This document shows, one piece after another, positions 17,998-26,007 of a stretch of DNA of 64,000 nucleotides. Source of the stretch: Streptomyces sp. SM10 (GTDB taxonomy: Bacteria > Actinomycetota > Actinomycetes > Streptomycetales > Streptomycetaceae); the NCBI RefSeq assembly GCF_002910915.1, contig NZ_NEUF01000175.1, forward strand, positions 52,001 through 116,000. The letters are read 5' to 3'. The notes under the pieces are model-generated. The model was not told the origin of the DNA. It ran no database searches and saw only the letters and a list, made by a program, of their open reading frames with translations. The stretch's first letter is position 1. Each line of letters opens with the position of its first letter. The translations under genes and the position numbers were made by a program.

Positions 17998-18294
17998 GTG
18001 TCCGCTGCCAAGCCGAGCGCAACGATCCGGTACACCGCCATGCGCCTGCTGATTTTCGTCGGCTGCTTCTTCGTCTCCGGTGTGGCGGTCCACTTCGGCG
18101 TGCTGCCCTCGGGCGTCGGCGGCTCCAACGTCGTCTGGGTCATCCTGCTCGGCCTGCTTCTCTCCGCGCCCCTCAGCTTCATCCTGCTGAGGAAGCAGCG
18201 CGACGAGATGTCGCAGCAGCTCGTCTCGTCGGTCGACCGCACCAAGGCCAGGCTCGAGGCGAACCGCACGCGCGAGGACAGCGTGACGCAGTAG
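17998..18294 (+). CDS. DUF4229 small membrane protein
   Basis: A 98-residue protein with two membrane helices (about residues 15-35 and 48-67) and a charged C-terminus that may form a short helix (KQRDEMSQQLVSSVDRTKARLEANR). This pattern and size match the actinobacterial DUF4229 family of unknown function. It starts with GTG 17998 behind a GAGAAGG-type ribosome-binding site and is followed by a hairpin terminator. Confidence 0.75.
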   Translation: MSAAKPSATIRYTAMRLLIFVGCFFVSGVAVHFGVLPSGVGGSNVVWVILLGLLLSAPLSFILLRKQRDEMSQQLVSSVDRTKARLEANRTREDSVTQ

Positions 18295-18333
18295 GCGCCG
18301 CGTAAGGTTCCTCACACCCGCACCCCGTACGGA

Positions 18334-18376
18334 CGAAACCCCGGACCGGAGCAGCCGCTCCCGTACCGGGGTTTCG
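18334..18376 (+). terminator. Terminator after the DUF4229 gene
   Basis: Inverted repeat CGAAACCCCGG (18334-18344) with CCGGGGTTTCG (18366-18376), 39 bases after the stop. Confidence 0.8.
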
Positions 18377-18419
18377 GCGTGTCCGGGTGCGGGAGCCCCA
18401 AGATGATCAAGAAGTGGAC

Positions 18420-18436
18420 CTTTGAGGTTCTCAAAG
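18420..18436. promoter_or_regulatory. Palindrome upstream of the cysteine-rich leader peptide
   Basis: CTTTGAG and CTCAAAG arms separated by three bases, 22 bases before the leader ATG. The position suggests an operator overlapping or just upstream of the promoter of the leader-symporter transcript. The binding protein is unknown; a sulfur-responsive repressor is one candidate. Confidence 0.5.
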
Positions 18437-18458
18437 TTGCAGTGTTAACGTATTCGGC

Positions 18459-18566
18459 ATGACGACAGATGTGCGCACCCACCACGCCTTGGGCGTCCCG
18501 CTCGTGGTGCGCCTGCATGTCGATCTCTGCCGCTGTATGTCCGCGGTCTGTTGCCGCAACGTCTGA
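18459..18566 (+). CDS. Putative cysteine-rich leader peptide
   Basis: A 35-residue frame from ATG 18459 to TGA 18564-18566 ends with four cysteines in nine residues (LCRCMSAVCCR; positions 24, 26, 31 and 32) after an RLHVDL segment. This resembles the short actinobacterial leader peptides found upstream of sulfur-assimilation and cysteine-transport genes, in which ribosome stalling at Cys codons reports Cys-tRNA supply. It lies 120 bases ahead of a DAACS symporter, with a GC-rich hairpin between them. The regulatory role is inferred; no ribosome-profiling evidence is available here. Confidence 0.65.
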   Translation: MTTDVRTHHALGVPLVVRLHVDLCRCMSAVCCRNV

Positions 18567-18580
18567 ACCGGCATCATGCA

Positions 18581-18608
18581 GCGGCGCCGCCCCTGACGCG
18601 GGCGCCGC
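18581..18608 (+). promoter_or_regulatory. Hairpin between leader peptide and symporter, possible attenuator
   Basis: GCGGCGCC (18581-18588) can pair with GGCGCCGC (18601-18608) across a 12-base loop, starting 14 bases after the leader stop. The spacing fits an attenuator whose folding depends on ribosome position, but I see no run of T residues and no proven antiterminator pairing. Confidence 0.4.
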
Positions 18609-18686
18609 ACCCCCGTCCCCCTGTTAGACCGCACGCACGTACGTCTGTCCCCGTACGTCCCGATGCGTCACATCTGGAGTGTGTCC

Positions 18687-20054
18687 GTGTCCGCGAATTC
18701 CGCGCCCACCGCCGAGACCGAAGCCGGTAAGCCGTCCGGGTCCGGTCTCCGCCTGCCCAGCATCCCCTTCTGGGTACAGATAGTCGCCGGTCTGGTCCTC
18801 GGTGTCCTGCTCGGCTGGCTCGCCCGCAGCCAGGACATCAGCTGGCTCGTCACGACCCTCGACAAGGTCGGCGGCCTCTTCGTCCAGCTGCTCAAGCTGG
18901 CCGTCGCGCCCCTCGTCTTCTTCGCGATCCTGGTGTCGATCACCAACCTGCGCAAGGTCAACAACGCCGCCAGGCTCGCCACCCGCACCCTGCTCTGGTT
19001 CATGATCACCTCGCTGATCGCCGTCGCCATCGGCCTCGCGATCGGCCTGATCACCAACCCGGGCGCCGGCACCGACCTCACCCCGAAGGACGGCGCCAAG
19101 CCCGAGAGCGCCGGCTCCTGGATCGACTTCCTCACCGGCATCGTCCCCACCGACGTCATCACGCCGTTCACCGAGCTGAACGTCCTGCAGATCGTCTTCA
19201 TGGCGGCCGTCGCCGGCATCGCCGCGCTCCAGCTCGGTGAGAAGGCCAAGCCGATCCTCACGCTCAGCGAGTCGGTCCTGGAGCTCCTCCAGAAGGCCCT
19301 GTGGTGGGTCATCCGCCTCGCCCCGATCGGCACCGTCGGCCTCATCGGCTACGCGATCGCCGACTACGGCTGGGACCTGATCGGCAAGTACGCGACGTTC
19401 ACCGCCGACGTCTACATCGGCTGCGCCCTGGTGATGTTCGGCGTCTACCCGCTGCTGCTCGCCACGGTCGCCAAGGTCAGCCCGCTGCAGTTCTTCAAGG
19501 GCGCCTGGCCCGCGATCCAGCTGGCCTTCGTCTCCCGCTCCTCGGTCGGCACGATGCCGGTCACCCAGAAGGTCACCGAGCGCCTCGGCGTCCCGAAGGA
19601 GTACGCCTCCTTCGCCGTCCCCTTCGGCGCCACCACCAAGATGGACGGCTGCGCCGCGATCTACCCGGCGCTGGCGGCGATCTTCATCGCGCAGATCTTC
19701 GACGTCCAGCTGGGCATCGGCGACTACATCCTGATCGCGTTCGTCTCGGTGATCGGCTCGGCCGCCACCGCCGGTCTCACCGGCGCCACGGTCATGCTGA
19801 CCCTCACCCTGTCGACCCTGGGCCTCCCGCTGGAGGGCGTGGGCCTGCTCCTCGCCATCGACCCGATCCTGGACATGATGAGGACGGCGACGAACGTCGC
19901 GGGACAGGCGCTGATCCCGGTGATCGTCTCGGCCCGCGAGAAGATCCTCGACCACGACGCGTACAACTCGGCCACGTCCTCCCCGGTCCCGGACTCCGAG
20001 AGCGTGTCCGAGCCCGAGGACGCGAAGGCGCCGGGCGTGCCCGTCACCGTCTAG
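18687..20054 (+). CDS. Dicarboxylate/amino acid:cation (DAACS) symporter, possibly for cystine
   Basis: A 455-residue membrane transporter of the DAACS (GltPh/DctA/TcyP) fold. The HP1 serine loop is SRSSVGTMPVT, TM7 reads TTKMDGCAAIYPA, and TM8 reads DMMRTATNVAGQ. Compared with GltPh, the NMDGT asparagine is Lys and the Asp405 position is Gln, both sodium-site residues, while Asp394, Arg397 and Asn401 equivalents remain. TcyP-type cystine importers belong to this family, and the upstream cysteine-rich leader supports a sulfur substrate; glutamate or C4-dicarboxylate cannot be excluded. The GTG at 18687 has GGAG seven bases upstream; the C-terminal 30 residues are acidic and disordered. Confidence 0.85.
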   Translation: MSANSAPTAETEAGKPSGSGLRLPSIPFWVQIVAGLVLGVLLGWLARSQDISWLVTTLDKVGGLFVQLLKLAVAPLVFFAILVSITNLRKVNNAARLATRTLLWFMITSLIAVAIGLAIGLITNPGAGTDLTPKDGAKPESAGSWIDFLTGIVPTDVITPFTELNVLQIVFMAAVAGIAALQLGEKAKPILTLSESVLELLQKALWWVIRLAPIGTVGLIGYAIADYGWDLIGKYATFTADVYIGCALVMFGVYPLLLATVAKVSPLQFFKGAWPAIQLAFVSRSSVGTMPVTQKVTERLGVPKEYASFAVPFGATTKMDGCAAIYPALAAIFIAQIFDVQLGIGDYILIAFVSVIGSAATAGLTGATVMLTLTLSTLGLPLEGVGLLLAIDPILDMMRTATNVAGQALIPVIVSAREKILDHDAYNSATSSPVPDSESVSEPEDAKAPGVPVTV

Positions 20055-20072
20055 CGGAACCCGCACACAGGA

Positions 20073-20106
20073 GAGCGCCCCCGGCCGCACGAGGCCGGGG
20101 GCGCTC
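20073..20106. terminator. Bidirectional terminator after the symporter gene
   Basis: Fourteen-base perfect inverted repeat (20073-20086 with 20093-20106) with a six-base loop between convergent genes. Confidence 0.9.
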
Positions 20107-20116
20107 CCGTGCGAGG

Positions 20117-21316
20117 TCACGGACGGTTGAAGACGACCTCGGGGTTCTCCGGCGTCGGGGCGTCGAGGAGCGGCTGCGGGCGGTGCTTCAGGTGCAGGTC
20201 GACGAAGGCGGCGACGTAGGCGCGGGTGATGCGGACCTGCCGGTCGGTGGAGAGCGTGACCGTGGGGTCCAGCGTGACCCCCAGCCGGTCCTCCAGTACG
20301 GGCAGGTCCGTGAAGCTGGAGTGGCCTGAGCCTTCGACGCCGAGCCAGCGCTTCCAGCCGTCCAGCCGCTGCCACCCCCGGTCCCAGGACCCGTCCACGC
20401 CGCCGGGGGTGTGGAGGGACGTGGTGCCCAGCATCATGAAGGGACGCCCGTCGAGGCCGGACGCGGGGATCTCCTCGAAGAAGGCGCCGTCCATGTTGAT
20501 CCCCGCGTCGACGCGGGGATCGGCGAGCATCGTCGAGGCGGCGGCGTTGCCGCCGATGGAGTGGCCCGCGGCGGCGACCCGGTGCCGGTCGATCGTGCGG
20601 GAGCCCGCCCAGGCGGGACGGTGCCCGGTCAGCCGGTCGAGCACGAAGGAGAGGTCGGCCGCCCGTCCGGTGGAGATGCTCTCCCGCACCTTCTGTGCGG
20701 ACGCCTCGTCGGGCGCGGCCTCGACCGCGTCGCAGGCCGCGCAGGTGAGGATCCGCCCGCCGGGGAAGGCCGTCCCCTGGGACTCGTAGGCGTGGTCGAC
20801 GCTCGCCACGACGTAGCCGCGGCTCGCGAGATCCTCCGCGAGAGAGGTCAGCGTGGCCCGGGGGTTGCCGAATCCGGGGGAGAGCAGCACCAGGGGGAAT
20901 CGGCCCCGGGCGGTCCCCGCGTCCGTGCGGGAGTGGGTGGCGAGCGAGCTGAGCCGGGCCGGTGCGTCGTCGTCCAGCCCGAGGCGCGCCAGGAGGACCT
21001 CGGCCTCCTCCGTGCTCATGTACGGGGCGGTGGCCCCGGGGCCGCCCGGCCGGGCGGGGTAGTGGACCGACACCATCAGCTCGCGGTCCCCGGCTTCGGG
21101 GACCCAGGGGTCGGCGCGGTCGTGGTCGGTGAGGTGGAGCACCTCGACGCCCACGGGATAGGGCCCGGTCGGGCGGGGCAGTTCGCGCGGCGTGGAGGCC
21201 GAAGCCGGGGCGGGCGCGGGGCCGGACAAGGCCTGGGCGGTGACCGTGGGCGTGGCCAGCAGCGCCAGGGCGGCGAGGGTGGCGACAGCGGTCCGTCTGC
21301 GGAGTCTGATCGTCAT
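20117..21316 (-). CDS. Secreted alpha/beta hydrolase, PAF-acetylhydrolase/dienelactone hydrolase-like
   Basis: A 399-residue secreted hydrolase. An Arg-rich n-region and hydrophobic core end at an AQA/ALS-type signal peptidase site near residue 30. The mature part contains FPLVLLSPGFGNPRATLTSLAEDLASRGYVVASVDH, then the nucleophile elbow AAGHSIGGN with the catalytic Ser, and a late His in EGSGHSSFTD, an arrangement typical of platelet-activating-factor acetylhydrolase-like enzymes. An ester or lipid substrate is likely but unspecified. The ATG at 21316 was chosen because it puts the basic region directly ahead of the hydrophobic core. Confidence 0.85.
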   Translation of the reverse strand: MTIRLRRRTAVATLAALALLATPTVTAQALSGPAPAPASASTPRELPRPTGPYPVGVEVLHLTDHDRADPWVPEAGDRELMVSVHYPARPGGPGATAPYMSTEEAEVLLARLGLDDDAPARLSSLATHSRTDAGTARGRFPLVLLSPGFGNPRATLTSLAEDLASRGYVVASVDHAYESQGTAFPGGRILTCAACDAVEAAPDEASAQKVRESISTGRAADLSFVLDRLTGHRPAWAGSRTIDRHRVAAAGHSIGGNAAASTMLADPRVDAGINMDGAFFEEIPASGLDGRPFMMLGTTSLHTPGGVDGSWDRGWQRLDGWKRWLGVEGSGHSSFTDLPVLEDRLGVTLDPTVTLSTDRQVRITRAYVAAFVDLHLKHRPQPLLDAPTPENPEVVFNRP

Positions 21317-21517
21317 GTGAGGGACGGTAGGCGGCTGATTCCGGTGAGTCATCGGACCCTGGTGTGATCCCGTGGGCTACCTGGGGCGTACGCACGGGTA
21401 GCCCAGAAGTAGTGGACGACTACGGGCCATCGTGGCCGGGGTGCGTCCTCTCCGTACGACGGGGGGCAGGGCCGCGCCGTACTCTTGCCGAGGAGTAGCG
21501 CAGTGGGGGCGGGAGGG

Positions 21518-22171
21518 ATGTCTGACGTGAGTGCAGTGAAGAGCAAACGGATGCCGCGCGCGGTCCGTGAGCAGCAGATGATGGACGCCGCCGTGCGGAC
21601 GTTCGCCCAGCGTGGTTACCGGGCCGCCTCGATGGACGAGATCGCGGAACTGGCCGGTGTGTCCAAGCCCTTGGTCTACCTCTACCTCAACTCCAAGGAG
21701 GAGCTCTTCAGCGCGTGCATCCGCCGGGAGGCGAAAGCGCTGGTGGAGGCCGTGCAGGCGGGCGTGGAACCGGGCCTGCCCGCCGACGGGCAACTGTGGT
21801 CGGGGCTGCGGGCGTTCTTCAGGCACACCGCCGAGAACCCGGACGGCTGGGCGGTGCTGCACCAGCAGGCGAGCTCGCACGGGGAGCCGTTCGTCAGCGA
21901 GGTGGGGGCGCTGCGGGAAGAGATCGTTGCGTTCGTGACCGGTCTGATCGGAGCGGCGGCGCGTGAGGCGCACAGCGATCCCGCGCTGCCCGACCGCGAT
22001 GTGGCAGGGCTCGCGCAGGCGCTGGTCGGGGCGGCGGAGGCGCTCGCCGGGTGGGCGAACGTCACCCCCGGAGTCTCCGCGAAGGAGGCCGCCTCCACCC
22101 TGATGAACTTCTCGTGGGCGGGCCTGGAGAACCTCATGCACGGGCGCGGCTGGCAGTCCCGGGGGGACTGA
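21518..22171 (+). CDS. TetR family transcriptional regulator
   Basis: A 217-residue regulator with the TetR helix-turn-helix (YRAASMDEIAELAGVSKPLVYLYLNSKEELF) at residues about 30-60 and a helical ligand domain. It is convergent with, and 11 bases from, the MaoC gene of a fatty-acid module (MaoC, FabG, thiolase). Its own upstream region has a TACTC-N8-GAGTA inverted repeat (21480-21497) that resembles the TTACTC/GAGTAA palindrome between fabG and the thiolase, so it is the best candidate regulator of that module. An acyl-CoA ligand is a reasonable inference. Confidence 0.88.
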   Translation: MSDVSAVKSKRMPRAVREQQMMDAAVRTFAQRGYRAASMDEIAELAGVSKPLVYLYLNSKEELFSACIRREAKALVEAVQAGVEPGLPADGQLWSGLRAFFRHTAENPDGWAVLHQQASSHGEPFVSEVGALREEIVAFVTGLIGAAAREAHSDPALPDRDVAGLAQALVGAAEALAGWANVTPGVSAKEAASTLMNFSWAGLENLMHGRGWQSRGD

Positions 22172-22182
22172 GCGGAGCGGGC

Positions 22183-23058
22183 TCATCCCTCCCGGGTCAC
22201 GCCCCCGGTGAGGTGGAGGCGACCGCCGCCGCGCATCTGGAAGGCGGTGCCGTCGGTGGCGTACGTGACGGTGGCGGGCAGCAGCACGGGGGCCTTGAAG
22301 TCCGCCCGCACGGAGCGGACGCGGCCCGGCCCGCCGGGCCCGCCCCCGGCCTCGGCGAGGCAGCGGGCGACGGTCCACATGCCGTGTGCGAGGTGCCGGG
22401 GAAAGCCGAAGAGCCGTGCCGTCACGGGGTGCAGATGGATCGGGTTCCGGTCGCCCGACGCGGCGCCGTAGCGGCGCCCGAGGTCGGTGGGGAGATGCCA
22501 CTCGGCGACGGCGGGCAGCTCCGGGTGGGTGGCCCGGCCGGGCGGAGGAGCGTCCGTGCCGGCCTTTCCGTCGGTTCCGGCTGTTCCGGGCGCTTCGGCT
22601 GTTCCGGTCCTGTGGCGGGAGAGGTAGCCGCTGCGGGACTCCCAGACGAGCTCGCCCGCGAGCCGCGCCTCGGTCACCACCGTGACCTCGGTGCCGCGGC
22701 GGTGCGCTGTCAGCTCGGCCGCGTACACGGTCAGTTCGAGCGCGTCGGTCGGCTGCAGGGCCCGGTGCCCGGTGATCTCGATCCAGGTGTGGACCAGTCC
22801 CAGCACCGGCAGGGGGAAGCCGCGGTCCGTCATCAGCCGCATGGCCAGGGGGAAGCCCAGGACGTGCGGGTAGGTGAGCGGCAGCGGGCCCGACTCCGCG
22901 AAGCCGCAGATCCTGCTGTAGGCGGCCAGCGGGCCGGGTGCCGGGGGAGCGGGCGGGAGCACCGCACGGCCGGTGGGCAGGGTGGCGCCGGGCCGCCCGG
23001 CCCGCTTGAACGGTGAGGTGACGGCTCCGCGTACGAGGGAGAGGGTGAGGCCGGTCAC
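22183..23058 (-). CDS. MaoC family (R)-specific enoyl-CoA hydratase/dehydratase-like protein
   Basis: A 291-residue double-hotdog protein. The C-terminal half has the hydratase-2 motif YGAASGDRNPIHLHP followed by GFPRHLAHGMW, which carries the catalytic Asp and His. The N-terminal half is a degenerate hotdog. Residues about 165-190 are Gly/Ala/Thr-rich and probably a flexible linker. It probably hydrates or dehydrates acyl thioesters together with the adjacent ketoreductase FabG (two bases upstream on the same strand), as in mycobacterial FabG4/HtdX-like modules. Confidence 0.85.
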   Translation of the reverse strand: MTGLTLSLVRGAVTSPFKRAGRPGATLPTGRAVLPPAPPAPGPLAAYSRICGFAESGPLPLTYPHVLGFPLAMRLMTDRGFPLPVLGLVHTWIEITGHRALQPTDALELTVYAAELTAHRRGTEVTVVTEARLAGELVWESRSGYLSRHRTGTAEAPGTAGTDGKAGTDAPPPGRATHPELPAVAEWHLPTDLGRRYGAASGDRNPIHLHPVTARLFGFPRHLAHGMWTVARCLAEAGGGPGGPGRVRSVRADFKAPVLLPATVTYATDGTAFQMRGGGRLHLTGGVTREG

Positions 23059-23060
23059 GA

Positions 23061-24383
23061 TCAGGCCCCCAGCAGGCTCTGGCCGCAGACCCGGACGATC
23101 TGGCCGTTGACGGCGCCGGACGCGGGCTGGGCGAACCAGGCGGTGGTCTCGGCGACGTCGACCGGGAGCCCGCCCTGGGACAGCGAGTTCATACGGCGGC
23201 CGGCCTCCCGGATGAAGAGGGGCACCGCGGCGGTCATCTTCGTCTCGATGAAGCCGGGTGCGACGGCGTTGACGGTGATGCCGTGTTCGGCGGCGGCGCG
23301 CGGGGCGAGGGAGCGGACGAGGCCGATGATGCCCGCCTTGCTGGCCGCGTAGTTGGTCTGGCCGTTGTTGCCCGCGATCCCGGCGATGGACGCGGTGGCG
23401 ACGATCCTGCCGCCGCGCCGCAGGGTGCCCGACCCGATGAGGGCGTCCGTGGTGCGCAGGACGCTGTCCAGGTTGACGTCGATGACGGAGGCCCAGCGGT
23501 CGGCGGGCATGTTGGCGAGCCGGCGGTCACGGGTGATGCCCGCGTTGTGGACCAGGATGTCGAGGCGGTCGGGGACGGCGGCGGCGATCAGGTCCGCGGC
23601 GTCGGGTGCGGTGATGTCCAGCGGCAGCGCGGTGGCGCCGAGCCGGCCGGCGGTGCGGACGAGTTCCTCCTCGGCCTGCGGGACGTCCAGGCAGATCACC
23701 CGGGCGCCGTCCCTGGCGAGGACGGAGGCGACGGAGGCGCCGATGCCGCGCGCGGCGCCGGTGACGAGTGCGGTGCGCCCGGACAGCGGGGCGTCCCAGT
23801 CGGCCACCGTGCCCGGCTCGTCGGCGGTGAGCTCGACCACCTGGCCGCTGATGTAGGCGGACCGGGGCGACAGCAGGAAGCGGAGCGTGGACCCGGCCGA
23901 CGCGGTGTGGGCGCCGGGGGCGAACCGCAGGAGCTGCGCGGTGGCGCCCTTGCCGATCTCCTTGCCGAGCGAGCGCACGAATCCTTCGAGGGCCTGCTGG
24001 GCCGCCGCCTGATGGTGGTCGTCGGGGGAGGGGGTGGTGCCCAGGACGACGACGCGGCCCCCGACGGTGAGCGAGCGTACGACGGGGTGGAGCGCGGCGT
24101 GCACGTCGGCCAGCCCGGCGGCCGTGGTGACGCCGGTGGCGTCCAGGACGATCGCGGCCGGGCGCCCGGCCCGGCCGGTGACGTCGAGGCCGGTCGCGGC
24201 GAGTACCGGACCGAGCGCCTCGGTGCGGTCGGAGCTTCCTGCCGTGAGGTGGAGCAACGGCCCGTCGAGGGAGGGGGTTTCCAGTGTCCAGCGGCGCAGC
24301 GGAGCGGGCTGCGGCAGGCCGAGCCTGCGGGTCAGGAAGCGGCCGGGTGCCGTGCCGGTGACGTGCAGATAGCGGTCGGCCAT
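23061..24383 (-). CDS. fabG: High-molecular-weight 3-oxoacyl-ACP/CoA reductase
   Basis: A 440-residue short-chain dehydrogenase of the HMW FabG (FabG4-like) type. Residues 1-205 form a degenerate flavodoxin-like domain; the C-terminal SDR domain has the TGAARGIG nucleotide loop, NAGITRD, the catalytic Ser in TASIAGIAG, and YAASK with catalytic Tyr and Lys. It should reduce 3-oxoacyl thioesters with NAD(H) or NADP(H). It is co-directional with the MaoC gene and divergent from the thiolase; a TTACTC-type palindrome sits 28 bases in front of its ATG. Confidence 0.92.
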   Translation of the reverse strand: MADRYLHVTGTAPGRFLTRRLGLPQPAPLRRWTLETPSLDGPLLHLTAGSSDRTEALGPVLAATGLDVTGRAGRPAAIVLDATGVTTAAGLADVHAALHPVVRSLTVGGRVVVLGTTPSPDDHHQAAAQQALEGFVRSLGKEIGKGATAQLLRFAPGAHTASAGSTLRFLLSPRSAYISGQVVELTADEPGTVADWDAPLSGRTALVTGAARGIGASVASVLARDGARVICLDVPQAEEELVRTAGRLGATALPLDITAPDAADLIAAAVPDRLDILVHNAGITRDRRLANMPADRWASVIDVNLDSVLRTTDALIGSGTLRRGGRIVATASIAGIAGNNGQTNYAASKAGIIGLVRSLAPRAAAEHGITVNAVAPGFIETKMTAAVPLFIREAGRRMNSLSQGGLPVDVAETTAWFAQPASGAVNGQIVRVCGQSLLGA

Positions 24384-24410
24384 TGTCTGGACTCCTGCTC
24401 GGTCGTAGAT

Positions 24411-24432
24411 TTACTCCAGAGTAAGGTTACTC
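24411..24432. promoter_or_regulatory. TTACTC-N2-GAGTAA operator between fabG and thiolase
   Basis: A six-base-arm palindrome at 24411-24424 is followed by a third TTACTC half-site at 24427-24432. It lies in the 74-base divergent promoter between fabG (minus) and the thiolase gene (plus). The pattern is suited to a TetR or FadR-like dimer; the neighbouring TetR gene is the obvious candidate. Confidence 0.65.
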
Positions 24433-24457
24433 AAGGGTCAGTAGTTGTCGAGATGAG

Positions 24458-25735
24458 TTGGTCGAGTTGATTCCCCTCGCACTTCCGCAGCCGCGCCGGG
24501 TCGCGGTCATCGGTGGCAGTCGTATCCCGTTCGCCCGCTCCGACGGCCCCTACGCACAGGCGTCGAACCAGGACATGCTGACCGCCGCGCTCGACGGGCT
24601 CGTCGAGCGCTTCGGCCTGCGGGGACAGCAGGTCGGCGAGTTCGTCGCCGGCGCGGTCCTCAAGCACAGCCGGGACTTCAACCTGGCGCGCGAGACGGTC
24701 CTGGGCTCCGCCCTGGACCCGCGCACGCCCGCGTACGACATACAGCAGGCGTGCGGCACCGGTCTGCAGGCCGTCATCGCCGCGGCCAACAAGATCGCGC
24801 TCGGCGCGGTCGACTCAGCCGTCGCGGGCGGCGCGGACACCGCGAGCGACGCGCCGCTCGGCGTCAACGACGGTCTGCGCCGGATCCTGCTGGAGACCCG
24901 CCGGGCGAAGTCGGCGAGCGCCCGGGTCAAGGCACTGGCCGCCGTCCGGCCCCGCCACCTCGTCCCGGACATCCCGCGCAACGCCGAGCCCCGTACCGGT
25001 CTCTCGATGGGTGAGCACGCGGCGGTCACCGCCCGGAAGTGGGGCGTGACCCGCGAGGACCAGGACCTCCTGGCCGCCACCAGCCACCAGCGGCTGGCGG
25101 CCGCGTACGACCGGGGCTTCCTGGACGACCTCGTCGTCCCGTACCTCGGCCTGGACCGCGACCAGAATCTGCGTCCCGGTTCCACGGTGGAGAAACTCGC
25201 GACGCTGAAACCGGTGTTCGGTGCCGGTCACCCCGACGCGACGATGACGGCGGGCAATTCGACCCCGCTCACCGACGGCGCGGCCACGGTGCTGCTGGCG
25301 AGCGAGGAGTGGGCCGAGGCGCACGGCCTGGAGCCGCTGGCGTACCTGTCGTTGTACGAGACGGCCGCCGTGGACCACGTGGGCGGGGAGGACGGCCTGC
25401 TGATGGCTCCCGCGTACGCCGTGCCGCGGATGCTGGAGCGTGCCGGGCTGTCCGTCGGAGACTTCGACCTCTTCGAGATCCATGAGGCCTTCGCCTCCCA
25501 GGTGCTCGCCACCCTGGCGTCCTGGGAGAAGCAGGGGCTCGCCCCCGTCGACAGGGACAAGCTGAACGTGGCCGGCTCGTCCCTCGCCACCGGTCATCCC
25601 TTCGCGGCGACCGGCGCCCGGATCGTGGCGACCCTGGCCCGTCTCCTCGCGGAGCGGGGCGCGCCCGGCCGGGGCCTGATCTCGGTCTGCGCGGCGGGAG
25701 GGCAGGGGGTCACCGCCATCCTGGAGCGCCCCTGA
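24458..25735 (+). CDS. Acetyl-CoA C-acyltransferase (FadI-like thiolase)
   Basis: A thiolase of about 425 residues. The acyl-accepting cysteine is in QQACGTGLQA, and the C-terminal catalytic residues are in EIHEAFASQ, ATGHPFAATGAR and CAAGGQG. It cleaves or forms 3-oxoacyl-CoA and fits with the divergent FabG and MaoC proteins in a reversible beta-oxidation-like module. No ATG or GTG lies at a plausible position: the first in-frame codon options are TTG 24458 and TTG 24467, and an ATG at 24453 is out of frame. The start is therefore uncertain by several codons. Confidence 0.85.
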   Translation: MVELIPLALPQPRRVAVIGGSRIPFARSDGPYAQASNQDMLTAALDGLVERFGLRGQQVGEFVAGAVLKHSRDFNLARETVLGSALDPRTPAYDIQQACGTGLQAVIAAANKIALGAVDSAVAGGADTASDAPLGVNDGLRRILLETRRAKSASARVKALAAVRPRHLVPDIPRNAEPRTGLSMGEHAAVTARKWGVTREDQDLLAATSHQRLAAAYDRGFLDDLVVPYLGLDRDQNLRPGSTVEKLATLKPVFGAGHPDATMTAGNSTPLTDGAATVLLASEEWAEAHGLEPLAYLSLYETAAVDHVGGEDGLLMAPAYAVPRMLERAGLSVGDFDLFEIHEAFASQVLATLASWEKQGLAPVDRDKLNVAGSSLATGHPFAATGARIVATLARLLAERGAPGRGLISVCAAGGQGVTAILERP

Positions 25736-25895
25736 CCCGCACCGGATCCGGCTGCGGGAGCGCGCCGACCCGCACCGGACCCGGCTGCGGGAAGGCCCTG
25801 ACCCACACAGGACCTGCATGCGGGAACGCCCTGGCCTCCACAGGTCCCCTGCATCCTGGAACGCCCCCGGGCCGCACCGGATCTGTGCCGCGGCC
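25731..25895. repeat. Degenerate tandem repeat of about 33 bases, five copies
   Basis: Units begin near 25731, 25765, 25797, 25830 and 25865, each with a CCTGACCCGCACCGGA-like core followed by a CTGCGGGA-like segment, diverging progressively to the right. The repeat starts at the thiolase stop codon; the last thiolase bases (ATCCTGGAGCGCC) also resemble a later unit. A period of 11 codons exists in two frames, but there is no start signal or domain, so I treat it as non-coding. The rest of 25896-26007 holds only the leader of the next gene. Confidence 0.7.
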
Positions 25896-26007
25896 ACCGA
25901 GGCACCCCCCTTCCATTCGTACGTGAACGACCCGCGCACCCGTAGCCGCCTCGGCGCCGGGCCCCAGGGACGGGCCCGGCGCCGGACCCCATGCCGAGGA
26001 GCCGCTC

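Noticed and set aside
18624-21395. 923-codon minus-strand open frame spanning the symporter and hydrolase genes
   Set aside because: Shadow of two real genes; it runs through a strong terminator and its translation is low-complexity Arg/Gly/Asp-rich.
25731-25895. CRISPR array
   Set aside because: The units are directly contiguous and degenerate, with no unique spacers and no cas genes in the window.
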